This document shows, piece by piece, positions 12,845-24,400 of a DNA stretch of 64,000 nucleotides. The notes beneath the pieces are model-generated. The model made no database searches. It was not told the origin of the DNA and saw nothing but the letters and a program-made list of their open reading frames with translations. Origin of the DNA: Toxonevra muliebris. Its lineage: Eukaryota; Arthropoda; Insecta; Diptera; Pallopteridae. The stretch lies in contig OY829326.1 of assembly GCA_963691655.1 (NCBI GenBank), positions 146,834,998 through 146,898,997 of the forward strand. The letters are read 5' to 3'. The stretch's first letter is position 1; each line of letters begins with the position of its first letter. Made by a program: the position numbers and the translations under genes.

Positions 12845-14480
12845 TCTATGCTTTTACTCGTCGGTTATAACTAGATTTAAGCAACCAATCATTTATTCTA
12901 AAGAGCTGCAAGCTTCTGCTCCAAACTTCTACTCAACCGTTTTAATTAGTCATCCGCACTACTCACTGACTTAAGACTGTCCCTAGTTTGTATTCATCGA
13001 CTTCAACTGGTCGTTTGCACCGCTCACCAACTCCAGATATTCGCATGCTGCTAATCGTCAGTTCTAACTAGGCGAACGTTGTTGCTCACCGACTCGAGAC
13101 AGTTGATGGTTTCAATTGGTACAACCAATCACCACTTTCCAATTCTAGATAGTCATATTTATGCTTCCACTCGTTGCTTTAACAGTTCTACTCTTTGATT
13201 TCAATAAACAGTAAGTTACCACTAAACAATTCTATATAGACATATGCTTTTACTCGACGGATTCAAATCTTCGTGTTCCACCAATTATATAATTTGGGCA
13301 ATTTTAAGCTTTATACTTCGAGTTATACTACTCGTATGCAACCATTCACTGCATCTAGACTAACACCTGCTTCTAGTCGTCGAATCCAGCTAGTCGTAAT
13401 CCACCACTCAACGACTTTAGACAGTTCCAAGCTTTTACCCGTCAGTTTTAAACTAGTCGCGATTCGACATACAAAAACTTAAGCAGTCCCAAGCTTCTAC
13501 TCGTCATTTTCAACTAGTTAATCTAGAAACAGTAATACGCTTCATCTCGACATTTTTAAACTAGTCGTATGCCACCATTCACCACCTTTAAATAGTCTCA
13601 AGTCTCGTCGATTCTAAAATTTTAAAGAATCGTGTGCAACTACATGCCGATTTAAAATAGTTGCGTGCCGTATCCTCGACTCTAGACAGTACTCGTCAGT
13701 TTTGAACTAGACGCTTACTAATTTTAGACTGTCTTAAATTCTACTCGCCAGTTTCGAACTAGTCGTGACTCAACATTCACCGACAAAATCAGTCCCGAGC
13801 TTCTACTCGTCGTTTTCAACTAGTCAAGCCAGAAACAGTCGTATGCTTCAAATCACCAGTTTCAAACTAGTCATATGCCACCACCGTCACCTCTTTTAAA
13901 TAGCCTCATGTTTCTACTTGTCGATTCTAACCAGTCGTATGCCATCACTTAAAAACTCAGACAGTTAATAAGCAGTTCTAAGCTTCTCATCATTAGTTTA
14001 ATGTGCTATAGACAGTTTCAAACTTCTACTCGTTGGTTTCAACCACCACACAATTGTAAGATTTTATTCATTGATTCTACATAATTAGTTTTACACTACC
14101 TCTTGTTTTTCCTTAGCAGTCATATGTTCTTTCTCGTCGTCGACTTTAATTCACTAACTGTAGATAGTCATATGCTTCCATTGGTCGATTTTAATTGATC
14201 GGACGCCATCATTCATCGACTTTAGACAGTCATATGCTTCTACTTGTTGGTTCTAACTGGCCGATAGTTCCAAATTTTTTCTTGTCGCACTCAACTAGTT
14301 CCATGGTATCACGTACCGACTTAAGACAATCCCAAGCTATTTCACTCGCCGATTTCAATTAGTTGTATGCCACAGCTTATCAAATATAGACAGCCTCTCG
14401 CCGGTTTTAATAAACCACAAGGCACGTAACATTAAGACTGTCTCCGATAGCAGTAATCCATTTGATTGAAATCATTCACT
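12845..14480 (+). repeat. Diverged tandem array, CTAGTCGTATGCCACCA / CTTCTACTCGTC units
   Basis: The unit, about 65-75 bases, reads roughly CTACTCGTCGATTTCAA, then ACTAGTCGTATGCCACCA, then TCACCGACTTTAGACAGTC, then CCAAGCTT. ACTAGTCG variants recur near 13388, 13453, 13560, 13753 and 13861. Copies are strongly diverged. The DNA is richer in C and G than the flanks. The frames that cross it are by-products of the array. Confidence 0.75.
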
Positions 14481-16979
14481 CATCGGTAGAAAAACACCAG
14501 GCCCAATGGCTTCGAGATGCCAACTGAACCGCGTAACTGAAAGCATCTACCACAAGTATCCAAATCAGCAATCTTGGCTAGCAATACAAATCAATATTAA
14601 CTGATTTTTAAACAAACAAAATAATTATTTTTATTTTATTTTTAGTTAAAGGTTTGTTTGGATGGTCGGGGATCCCTAAACAAAACTAAACTTAGACAAA
14701 TTACCTACAATAATCTCGAGCAACCTGAAAACCAACCGAAAATTCGGCGAAAACTATTACTTATTCGCTAATGAAATATGCCAATCATCGAGCACAAAAT
14801 ATACATATGTATAACTCATTATAAGCTCATCCACTAAAAATTTATAATGACATTATCTGTTTATGGCAATAACAAAATTAATAAAGAAGCTTTTCCTACC
14901 ACACACACGCGCGCAGAGCAACCACTAAATTTTGACAAAATTTTAAACAACAAACTTTGCCACTCTAACACAACAACTTTAAACCGCTATGACATTAATT
15001 AAAATTTTCAGAAATAATAACAGAAAACAATGCAAAAAAAAAAAAAACTACACATGAAAATTCATAACCTTTTTCCTGAGCTAACAACAATGAACAATAT
15101 CTCTGCTCATACCTAAGCTTCCGCTAGAGTGCCTAATTTCATTATAGCTTAGAATTCACAACTTGCATACGTACATATACCACAAACCTCATGCAATACA
15201 GTAACAGCAACAGCAACAACAACATCAACATCAACAAGCAGCTTAACAACTCTAAGAGGAGGAGGTACAACAACAACAATGACAGCATTAACTGCTGAAA
15301 AATTAAATGTCATTCCTGAGCTTTGTTAAAACACACACACACCACACAGAGCAATTCAGAAAAAAAACCGAGTTAAAAATTAAATAGAGGAAGAAATGAA
15401 AAAACACTGCAGCCAACTTCCGGTTAGCTTTGTTATCTTTCCTAGCTAGGTAGCTGCTACTACTGCTGTTGCATTCTCTCTCCGTCTCCTCATTGTCGTC
15501 CGCATATGGTAGGGGTGAAACTACTCTCTTCTTGACATAAGTACTTCGCAAATGTACTCGCTCGCTTGCTTCTTTTTTATTTAGAGCTTCTTTCTGCCAT
15601 TCTGCCACACTTCAGACTTTTTCATACACTTGGAGCACTAGCAGAACAATTTTTTTTTCCTTTCCATCTTACAAAAGCCAACCATATGTAATTCCGCACA
15701 TACTTCAACTTCTACTGCGACTAGTACAACTGCAACTACAACTTGAAGTAAATTTTTCATTGTTAAATTGTAGGTATGTTTTGTGAATTTCATGTTTTTA
15801 ACTGCTTCTACTACTACTACCTTCTTTCATCTATGGTACTACGAATGACTACTATTTTACTACCATGTACTAGTAAAAATTTTTCTAGTCATTATTTTCA
15901 TTATTATATCGTGAAAAATAATAAAAAGTTAGGAGGGGGAAAAACAAAAAGAAAAAGCTTCGAAAAGCGAGAGCGAGCAAGCGAGGAATGTAAAGGACAA
16001 TGCTAGGACAATCTAGAAATGCTAAAAATTTTATATGAAAAGTTCATTTACATTTCACTTGTGCATGACTTAAAATAGGCACGAGACTTTCTAGTAACTA
16101 CATATAGTATATAAATAATTTTTTTTTTTAATTTTAAATACATACATATATATTTTTATGTACGTACTACCTTATAAATGCACGACATTGCCCGGGAAGT
16201 TTTCCAGAGCGTGAATATAAAATATACTCTGTTGAATCAGAAATGTGAACTGTGGTTTAAAATTCACTTAGAGTAACTAAATATGAAACAATTTTAATTG
16301 GAGGCTAAGATTAAGTTTATGAAATCAGACTATATAAAAATGGGTAAACCAGCTCTTGTTTTGTATATTTCACATAATTTTTTTTTTTCAAAAATTTCAA
16401 TTGAAACCATGAAAAAGGACCGCTTTCCCAGTCATTAGTTAACTAATGACAACGGTTTAACTAATTGCATTTGTATCGGCCGTAACATGATGATTTCTAA
16501 CAATATTTTATTGGTTTGATATAATTTGAAATTTTGCCAAATTTCACAAAATTGAAATGGACAAAACTTAAATAGAATTTGAATTGAACAAAATTGAGTG
16601 ATTTCTAAGGCATTTCAAAGTATTTCAGATCTACTCATTTAAACTTTGGTTTTTGGTTATAATTCGATTTTCTGATAATATTTTGACTTTTTTTTTTCAA
16701 ATTTTACAAAGTTAAAAATACAATTTCAGAACAATGAATGGGTAAAAGAGAAAAAGCTTTAAGTTATTTTTAAGAATCTTAAGATTCTGATTTTTGGTTT
16801 CTGCACAACTTAAATTCATTTAAAATGTTTGTAAATCTTTAGTTAATGCGAAGGCTTTAACATTTCTAATATCAGAGCTCGTATGTAAACACCACACCAC
16901 ATGACCACCATATGAAGATGAGGGGATTTTGTGCGCACCAAAAAACTACACTAAAACTGCTGTCATGAACTGAACAAGA
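14481..16979. other. Non-coding DNA
   Basis: AT-rich with CAA/CAG triplet runs at 15200-15290 and a C-rich pyrimidine patch at 15470-15600. No gene was identified. A 20-base perfect palindrome at 16431-16450 is listed separately. Confidence 0.5.
16431..16450. promoter_or_regulatory. Perfect 20-base palindrome GTCATTAGTTAACTAATGAC
   Basis: The two halves are exact reverse complements. Each half holds an ATTA/TAAT core of the type bound by homeodomain proteins (TCATTAG facing CTAATGA), with GTTAAC at the centre. A further TAACTAATTG follows within about 15 bases. The palindrome is seen directly; the regulatory role is inference from the TAAT cores and their tight spacing. Confidence 0.3.
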
Positions 16980-17240
16980 GAGACCCAGATTATGTACACA
17001 AATCATATTCATGTTTGTGGACAAATAGGTGCAACTTATTTCTCCCTTGAATGTTTGTACTTATTTGCTCAACTCTCATACATGTCCATGTAAAAAATGT
17101 TCACTGCATGTACACATTCCTAAACTCTTCACTCTTCGCTTAGTACATGTTCAAGAACATGAGTGTTCATATTTAAACTTGTGCTGTATTCTCTGCTGTT
17201 TTAAGATAACGATGGGCTAAATGGTTTTACTAGAATAAAT
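16980..17240 (+). repeat. GTTCA-motif repeat, left part
   Basis: Contains several variants of CATGTTCAAGAACATGAGTGTTCATATTT and TACATGT, the same family as in 20520-20990 and 37155-38670. It ends where the mariner 5' end begins, and the family resumes after the mariner 3' end, so the mariner probably landed inside a pre-existing stretch of this repeat. Confidence 0.55.
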
Positions 17241-17258
17241 ACATATGATTTTTAGTTA

Positions 17259-17380
17259 GTACCAACCTTCAAAAGACACGTGAATAAATTTGACAGCTGT
17301 TAGACAACTGGTTCGTAAGATATTGCATTGTGAGTGAAGTAACTTTTGTTATTGTGAAAAAATGGATAAACAAATTTTGA
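17259..17380 (+). mobile_element. mariner-type transposon, 5' end fragment
   Basis: The start TTAGTTAGTACCAACC and the following leader with GACAGCTGTTAGACAACTG and AACTTTTGTTATTGTG resemble the 5' untranslated leader of mariner elements as I remember them. A start codon follows at 17363 with codons for Met-Asp-Lys, the usual mariner beginning, and then the LINE sequence takes over. The 3' part of the same element is found at 19897-20510. The exact outer end and its TA target pair were not proven. Confidence 0.6.
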
Positions 17381-19704
17381 ATTTTTGGACTCATTTTCAG
17401 AGTTATGTTTGTTTCAATTAAATAATTTGGTAAATAAAAATGGCAAAATCTTGGATTTGATTTATGTTAATGATACTTCTAAGTTTACACTGTCGATTAC
17501 TGAACCGTTTGCAAAACCTGAAGACCCTTACCACCCTACACTTATTTTACTTTATGAATTAAATAGTGTCAATAACAACAATAGATGCTCTTATAATCCA
17601 TCCTTCCGGGAAAAGTTTAACTTTAAAAAAACGAATTATTCAAAATTGTTTAAATTATTGTCGGACGCGAAATGGCCTTCTACTTTTGATGACATTGACA
17701 ATAGTGTCTTGACTTTTAATAATATTTTATACGACAGTTTTAATTTATGCGTTCCTAAACTAAAATCAACTCCTGTTAATGAAAACCATCCGGTGTGGTT
17801 TAACAATGAATTAAAAAAACTTAAAAATAAAAAGTCCCGCAGTTTTAAATTGTTTAAAAGATCTGGAAATCAAATTGATTATTATCACTATTCCTTATTA
17901 CGACACAAATATCAGGTACTTTCTAAAAAATGTTACCGAGATTATATTGAAAAAGTCAAGTCGAATATTCATGTCGATGCTAAAGCTTTTTATGACTTTG
18001 TCAACACTAAACGTAAAAATGTTGGTTTCCCGTCCGCAATGAAATATAAGGACCAAGTATCTGATGATGAAACTCTTGTGGCAAATATGTTTGCAAACTT
18101 TTTTAAATCAACTTATTCATCTGAAACTTTAAATAATAATAACATATATAATTTTGATCCTGTCACGTATAACAATATTATGAATCCGGTTATTCACCCT
18201 GAAGATGTTTTAGAACATTTAAAGACTTTAAAAATCTCTTTTACTTACGGTCCAGATGAAATTCCGAATAGTATCCTAAAAACTTGTGCTGAGTTTCTGT
18301 ATTTGCCTCTGTTTAAAATTTTTGATTCTTCATTACGTAAGGGATATTTTCCCAAAAGTTGGAAGCGTTCATTTATAATTCCCTTACATAAAAATGGTAC
18401 GAAATCTAACGTTGAAAATTACCGTGGTATTGCTAAACTAAGTGCAATACCCAAACTGTTCGAAGCAATTATAACATCTCAAGTAACCGATTCAGTAAAA
18501 TCGTTAATTTCTTCATCTCAGCATGGGTTTGTAAAGGGGAGATCAACCGTTACTAATCTTCTTGAGTTATCGACCAATGTCATAAGTGGATTTTCTAATT
18601 GCCAACAGACTGACGCAATTTATACGGACTTTAGTAAAGCTTTTGACAAAGTGAACCACGATTTACTAATTAAAAAACTTGACTTTTATGGCTTTCCTCT
18701 TTTATTATTACAATGGATAGACTCGTACTTGAGAGATAGAGAGCAAATAGTAATTTTTAAAAATGCGGTATCTAAAAGTATCAAAATACCATCTGGTGTT
18801 CCACAAGGAAGCCATCTGGGTCCTATTTTGTTTTTGTTGTTTATTAACGATCTTCCATCTGTTATCAAGCACTCTTCACACTGATGATGTGAAATTGTTT
18901 AAGTCTTACAACGAAATAGAAGGTCAAAATTTACTGCGATCTGATCTTTTGGCATTAAATAATTGGTGCCACTGTAATTTAATGTCTTTAAACCTAAAAA
19001 AAAGGAAGTTCATGGTTTTTTCTAGAAGGCAACCTATTTTTTCTAGGTATGGATTAGATGATCACGAGTTGGAGCAGGTTTTTTCGTTCGTTGACCTAGG
19101 TGTCACAATGGACACCAAATTAACTTTTAATTTACATATCAACTCAACTATTAATAAGGCTAAGGGCATCCTTGGTTTTGTTAAAAGATGGTCTAAAGAA
19201 TTTAACGATCCATATGTCACGAAATCACTTTACACTGCACTTGTAAGACCAGTTCTGGAGTATGGTTCTGCTGTGTGGAGCCCTCAGTACAACTGTTATG
19301 CTGATAAGTTGGAATCTGTGCAAAAACAGTTCCTCTTGTTTGCTCTACGTTCGTTACACTGGAGTCCATCACAGCACTTCCCGCCTTATGAACAACGGTT
19401 AAAACTTATAAGCTTGCCAACTCTTCGGAGCAGAAGAGTTATGCTAAATGTGATGTTTGTGACTAAATTATTAAATGGTTATATTGATTCTCAATTTTTA
19501 CTCAATGAAATCAAAATTAATGTTCCAAATCGCTGTTCTAGATATCCAATTCCTATTAAACTTGATGCTTGTAGAACAAACTATGCCCAAAATAACCCTT
19601 TTCGTTGTGTGTGTAATAATTTCAATTCTCTGCACGACATTTTTGACATTTCCGACTCTCTCCAGTATATAAAATTAAATGTATTAAATTTTCTTAATCG
19701 TTAA
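17370..19704 (+). pseudogene. LINE ORF2 remnant: reverse transcriptase broken by a frameshift at the catalytic DD site
   Basis: Two overlapping frames make up the product: 17370-18884 and, from about 18885, the frame ending at 19704. The first has no ATG at its beginning; the first codons are the end of an apurinic-type endonuclease (LDLIYVND near residue 23, the PYHPTL motif near 48). Reverse transcriptase motifs follow: GPDEIPNSILK (about 289), NYRGIAKLS (345), QHGFVKGRSTVTNLL (379), TDFSKAFDKVNH with the first catalytic Asp (415), GVPQGSHLGP (471). The frame is lost just before the second catalytic motif; the next frame picks up with TDDVKLF in place of the usual aromatic-Ala-Asp-Asp, so bases were deleted there. 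The C-terminal region (SVQKQFLLFALRSL, RTNYAQNNPFR) is typical of jockey-superfamily ORF2. The protein cannot be active. The exact clade is not resolved by eye. Confidence 0.88.
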
Positions 19705-19740
19705 ACAGCTGATGATTACTAATAATCTGTAGCTGTAAAG
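17387..19740 (+). mobile_element. Jockey/CR1-type non-LTR retrotransposon (LINE), 5'-truncated
   Basis: The element begins abruptly within the last part of its endonuclease domain, as expected of incomplete reverse transcription, and runs through the reverse transcriptase to the ORF2 stop near 19704 plus a short tail. It sits inside a mariner. The octamer GAATTTTT occurs at 17379-17386 and again at 19897-19904; if this is the target duplication then the segment 19741-19896 also belongs to the insertion. No poly(A) tail is seen. One frameshift apart, the coding region is open, so the copy is fairly young. Confidence 0.8.
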
Positions 19741-19896
19741 AAGACCAAATAGAGATTTATTCTCCCCAATCAGCGCTTTATCAGGGCATTCCGGAATGCA
19801 TCTGAATCGGTCACCAAATCCGTACGTCATGCGGATGTGCCCCTCGTGCGGATGGGCGGGTAAGTGGGTCCGTTGGGATTCGTTTTTAATAAAGAC
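19741..19896. other. G+C-richer segment between LINE ORF2 and mariner remnant, origin unclear
   Basis: This stretch is clearly richer in G and C than its neighbours (for example CATGCGGATGTGCCCC and TGCGGATGGGCGGGT). It is neither clear LINE 3' UTR nor recognisable mariner coding sequence. It may be the LINE 3' UTR, a third nested insertion, or displaced sequence. It ends at an octamer that is repeated at the LINE 5' junction. Confidence 0.4.
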
Positions 19897-20510
19897 GAAT
19901 TTTTCCATCAGCCGAGTGGACTGGACGCGATGAACAAATTCCAGAGCGTGAAAAGACACAACAGTCGGCTAGCACGGTTATGTCATCAGAATTCTGTGAT
20001 GCGCATGGTATTATATTCATTGATTACCTCGAAAAGAGCCAGACCATCAACAGAAAGTATTATACAGCGTTGTTAGACAGTTTGAAGGATGAAATTACTA
20101 AAAAACGGCTGCATTTGAAGAAGAAAAAAGTACTGTTTCTTCAAGACAACCACCGTGTCACAAATCAATGAAAACAATGGCAAAATTGCATGAATTAGGC
20201 TACGAATTGCTTCCCCATCCACCGTATTCTCCACATCTGGCCCCCAGTGACTTTTTTCTGTTTGCAGACCTAAAAAAAAAATGCTTGCTGGAAATAAATT
20301 TAAAACTGATGAGAAGATAATTGCCGAAACTGAGGCCTATTTTGAGGCTAAAGACAAATTGTACTATAAAAATGGTATCGAAAAATTGTTTAACCGCTAT
20401 AATCGTTGTATCGCCCTCGAAGGGAACTATATTGGATAATAAAATCGAATTTTACCAAAAAAGTATGTTTTACAATGTTACGCTACGAAATTTTCAGCCC
20501 CATGTTACTT
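19897..20510 (+). mobile_element. mariner-type transposon, 3' fragment
   Basis: Carries the C-terminal half of a mariner transposase (see pseudogene entry) and about 70 bases of 3' flank up to around 20510, where CTACGAAATTTTCAGCCCCA resembles a mariner 3' end. A right terminal repeat matching the left end was not established. Confidence 0.7.
19905..20441 (+). pseudogene. mariner transposase C-terminal half, broken
   Basis: Translation from 19905 gives PSAEWTG, KTQQSA, then FCDAHGIIFIDYLEK, and KKKKVLFLQDN in one frame. After a two-base loss at about 20150 the next frame gives CHKSMKTMAKLHELGYELL, YSPHLAPSDFFLF and LK. An A-run near 20272-20281 shifts the frame again, and the end reads AETEAYFEAK, NRYNRCIALEGNYIG and a stop. 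This matches the D,D34D mariner family: the second Asp (codon 20145-20147) and the third Asp (APSD) are kept, the usual SPD is SPH, and the first Asp lies in the missing N-terminal half. About 170 residues between the 5' fragment and this half are absent, so the copy was internally deleted before or during the LINE insertion. Non-functional. Confidence 0.88.
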
Positions 20511-20519
20511 ATAGTTTTA

Positions 20520-20990
20520 AGTATTCACATACATTCGTGAATTGAATTTTATCGATGTTCAAAGACATTCGATTTTATATTTGAACACTTTTTTTCTTAC
20601 ATTTATATGTTCAAAAATTAGAGTTTTCATGTAAACACAAAGACACAGAAAATTTCTTGATCTTTTTATACATGTTCAAAAACAAAAGAGCCCATATTTG
20701 TATGTCTATTCTTGTGCTAAACTTTTTTGGATTTTTTGCAAATGCAGACTCGTTCATAGAAGAACATGAGTATGAATAATTGAACACTCATGAACTGAAT
20801 AGTCTCGAAGTTTTCTCATACGATTTTATATTTGAACACTTACATATTGAATATTTTACATATTTTCTTACATGTACTTACTTTTTTCAAAACATGAATG
20901 TTCATATTTGAACACTATTGTACTGTAAATTCATTAAATGTAAAAGAGTTAAATAACAGCGTATAAATGAACACAGTTTATATTCTTCAT
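20520..20990 (+). repeat. GTTCA-motif repeat, right part
   Basis: Variants of ATATTTGAACACT, GAACATGAGT and CATGTTCAAAAA recur about every 60-110 bases in both orientations, as in 16980-17240 and 38064-38670. This is the continuation of the repeat that was split by the mariner. Confidence 0.55.
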
Positions 20991-23250
20991 TGTTTGACCA
21001 AATTTCGTTTGTTCATTTGTGTGCACAGTGGACAGCACACACATTTGAGTCACAGGATTTTATATAATTGATATAAACAAATTTAAGGCATGGAAACTAA
21101 TTACAAAGAGATTCTGATTTTTGGTGAAACTTAACGAATTTTTGGAGACAAATTTTTTAAATTTGAAACCACTAGGTATAAGTATAACTAGCATTAAACA
21201 ATTTTAATTTGTATAAACTTCTATCCTCCTGTTCCAATTCATTTGTCTGAGAATTATTGGCATACTCCTCATTATATTTTTCACTAAGTCTATCAAAAAA
21301 TAGTAACATTAACTTTTGAATAAATTTCCACTGCTACTAATCCGGAAAATGTGATCGCCGTTCGCACAAACAAACAATGAGAAATAAATTTATATCTGTT
21401 TAAAATTTAAATATTTTATACCAAAAAATTTGATTCAAAAATTCATATTTTTTGAAGTAGCAACTAAATCCCTCCCACAGTTTCGGAAGTGTGATTTTCT
21501 GACTAACAAACAAACGGGCAACGAAAAAAGACGCATTTGCTTTAAAAATAAATGTTTTACGCCTAAAAGAATGCTTTAAAAATTCATATTTATTACAGCT
21601 TTATTTATATTTGCTTGAAATAGCATGGACCTTACATTAGTTCTTGTTGACTTTTCTTTTATATAGAATTTTCATTTAGTTGATGTACTTCCTGATTTTT
21701 TCTTTTTTTGTATATATTTTTTTTTTTTTAATTTTTTTATTCATTTGTTTGTCTCTTTCATTTTCCTTTGTTTATTTTGTATGTGTGTTTGTGTGTGTGT
21801 GTGTCTGCTTTGTTGATTTTGTGTGTTTGTTTTTTCCAGCCTTTGCTTTGCTTTCTTCTACACTTCTGACATGTAAATCCGGATCTGCTTTTGTATTTGT
21901 TAAATTTTTTGTAGCTTTATTGTCATTTACATTTGTTGTTTGACGTTTTTTCTCTTGCGCTTTCATCATTTAGTTTTGTGATTTTTTTTACTTTGTTTTT
22001 TCTTGTCTTTTTATTTTTTTTTTTTTTTTTGTTTGTTTGCTTTTTTACTTTTTTGTTGGTTTTTGTTGTACTCAAGATGTTGACAGCATAGCGTCGTACA
22101 TAAAAGTGACATTGACTCATGTCTCTCACATACGTTGATATATTTTTATACATTTATACGAGATTTACAATGAGTAACAAAAGTTTATGCCAAGTATTGA
22201 TTTTTATTTTCGCTTCCTTGCTTTAGTTTGGATAAATTAAAAATTTTTTGCTTTACTATTTTTTATTTTTTATATATTTTATGTCCTTGCATTTTATTTT
22301 TTATCTACACTCATTCAGATATGTAAAGGAAATTGCTTTTCAAAATTTTTCTGCCTGTCATTGGCTGCTATTAAAAAATCAAAAAAGAAAAAAAGGAGAA
22401 ATTCTTTTTTTGTCAGTTATCCTTTTCTGCTATTTTTTTCTTCTTTTTTATCTTCCTCTCTATTTCCCCATTACCATTTACTCAAACACATTGAACTCAT
22501 TTGTTGTTTACCAATCATCATCGTATTTTATTTAATTTTTTTATTTTGTTCTCTCCTGTTTTTTTTTTTTTTTTGGTAATTGTCAATTTCGGCAATGTGT
22601 TGTTGAGCGACAGACAGCATTGAAAAAAGCTAAAAAAAAGCAGCATACCAGCATCTAAAAACACTTCAATAGCAATCAATGTGAAAACGTTTGAAATGCA
22701 ATGAAATCAAAATGTTTGCTTTCTTTTGGCTTGGGTATATAAAGTAAGGTAGGTACATATATAGCTGCAGCAAAAAATTGTTTGAGTTTTGCTATATTCA
22801 CAAAATTTTCATTGGATTTTAAATGAAATTGCTATGAATTTTCACTTTTGATATGCTCACTTGAATGAGTGTGTGTTTTGGTATGAATATGTATTTGTGC
22901 CCATATCAACTTGGAGTAGTTACTTCTTCTTGTTTTTTTTGTAACACAATTAGAAATTAGAATTCAAAATACTCAAATCATTTCACTCATATTAAAGACA
23001 CAAATTCTTTCTAAATTATTATTTATACGTTGAAAAGAGCAAATGTTTCTATAGCATATTTTTGGGACAAATCCAGTGGCGTTTTTAGATGAGGGACACT
23101 TCCTCATCTGTGTTGCTGAAGCCTGTTCTAAAAATGTGAATGTTAATAAATTTCAAAAACCTTTTAAGCGTAGGTGTTCATTAAATACACTTGGTTTATA
23201 TGAAATCTAAAATTTCAAGGTCAGTTAAAAGTTTTTCTACTTTTGGTAAT
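20991..23250. other. Non-coding DNA with long T runs
   Basis: AT-rich with T-rich tracts (for example 21715-21735, 22014-22030, 22556-22574) and a TG run at 21788-21803. Open frames on either strand are leucine/phenylalanine- or lysine-rich readings of these tracts. No gene seen. Confidence 0.55.
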
Positions 23251-23735
23251 TTTTTAATCGACTTTTAGATCTGAATTTATTGTTTTCCCTTATTTTAGTA
23301 ATAGATTTTGGTTTGACTATTGATGTGAGTTTTAGCCTAAATTTTGAATGAAGTTTTTTTTGTTCAGGAATAATTAGTATCTGAATTCCGGTCTTATTTT
23401 ATTTTTGAGTTTAGTCTCAATTCTAGTCTCAATTTGGTATCTTTTTGGTTTAAGATCGACTCTAAATTTTAATTTGTACATCGTTCTAAATTCTGGTTTG
23501 AGTTTGGCTTATGTTTTGGTCTGAAATTGGTTTGAATTTTGGTTTACTGTTGATCTGGAATTTGCTCCGCTTTAGGTCTTAGTTTTTAGTTTGATTTTGG
23601 TCAGAATTTTTGGTTGCTTCAATTTGAGGTTTAGTCTAAACTTTTCTCAGGTTTTGGTCGAATTTTGATTTGAACCCTTGTTTGTTTTTGATCTGAATTT
23701 TTGTTTGTATTCGGTTCAAATTTTTCACTGATTTT

Positions 23736-23950
23736 GTTAGGTTAGGTTAGGTTACGTCCTTCCGACGTAATACCTAACGGTGGTTCCGGGAGGAATATCC
23801 GTACGGACGAGAGATGGTTTTAGCGTGAGAATGTCACGCACTGACTGGGTGGCTTTTTATGCTTTCCTCCTCGTTAAAAAAAAAAAAAAAAAGGTTAGGT
23901 TAGGTTAGGTTAGGTTAGGTTAAGTTAGGTTAAGTTAGGTTAGGTTAGAT
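23736..23950 (+). mobile_element. Poly(A)-ended retroposed segment between TTAGG-type repeats
   Basis: At 23737-23751 there are three TTAGG units, then about 120 bases of unique, G+C-richer sequence (TTACGTCC ... CCTCCTCGTT), then 17 A residues (23876-23892), then about eleven TTAGG or one-base-variant units to 23950. A poly(A) tail that abuts TTAGG repeats, with TTAGG on the other side too, is the structure of a retroposon inserted into (TTAGG)n, as known for TRAS/SART-type LINEs of other insects. Here only a short 3' part would remain. The family is not proven by coding sequence. Confidence 0.5.
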
Positions 23951-24254
23951 TGGCGTGGCAGCCTTCTATTTGAAAGCACATTTAAGCACAGAAATTAGGT
24001 TCTTTGATATTTGTTCTGAGTTTTGGTGTACTTTCTGAGGTTTGGTTTGAACTTTGGTCTAAATTGTGGTCTGAATTTGGTTTGAGCTTTGGTCTAAGAT
24101 TTGGTTTTAATTTGGTCTGATTTTTGGTTTGAGTTTTGGTCTGGATTTTCGTATAATATAATACTGAAGTCTGAATTGAGATTTGTTTTGTCTGGATTGG
24201 GATCTGTTTTTGGGCTTCATGTAGATCTAAATCTGGCTTTTATTTATATATGTT

Positions 24255-24400
24255 TTTTTTTGTTTGTGCGATGAAAGGTGGAAACCTTACATCAGGTACC
24301 GCAGAACTCCTGTTATTGTCCGGTTATGTTGGATTCCTAGCGACTAAAACCACCTTCATCTCATTTAATCCACCACGGAGGACTATTACTCCGCGTTAAG
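24255..24400 (+). repeat. Non-array insertion within the TTTTGGTCTGAA array
   Basis: About 145 bases of G+C-richer sequence (GCGATGAAAGGTGG, CCTAGCGACTAAAACCACC, CCACCACGGAGGACTATTAC) break the array without resembling it. It is probably a short transposon or SINE fragment; no tRNA-like boxes, tail or terminal repeats are seen. Confidence 0.4.

Noticed and set aside
17140..17165. Heat-shock element (TTCnnGAA) in the GTTCA repeat
   Set aside because: The TTC/GAA symmetry comes from the repeat unit and recurs in all its decayed copies; no promoter is nearby.
20225..20245. Loss of the third catalytic Asp of the mariner (SPH for SPD)
   Set aside because: The catalytic third Asp in the D,D34D mariners is the one in APSD, which is kept; SPH is a change at a conserved but different position.
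23893..23950. A telomere or telomere junction
   Set aside because: Only about a dozen imperfect TTAGG units, internal, within an unrelated array; it is an interstitial repeat at most.
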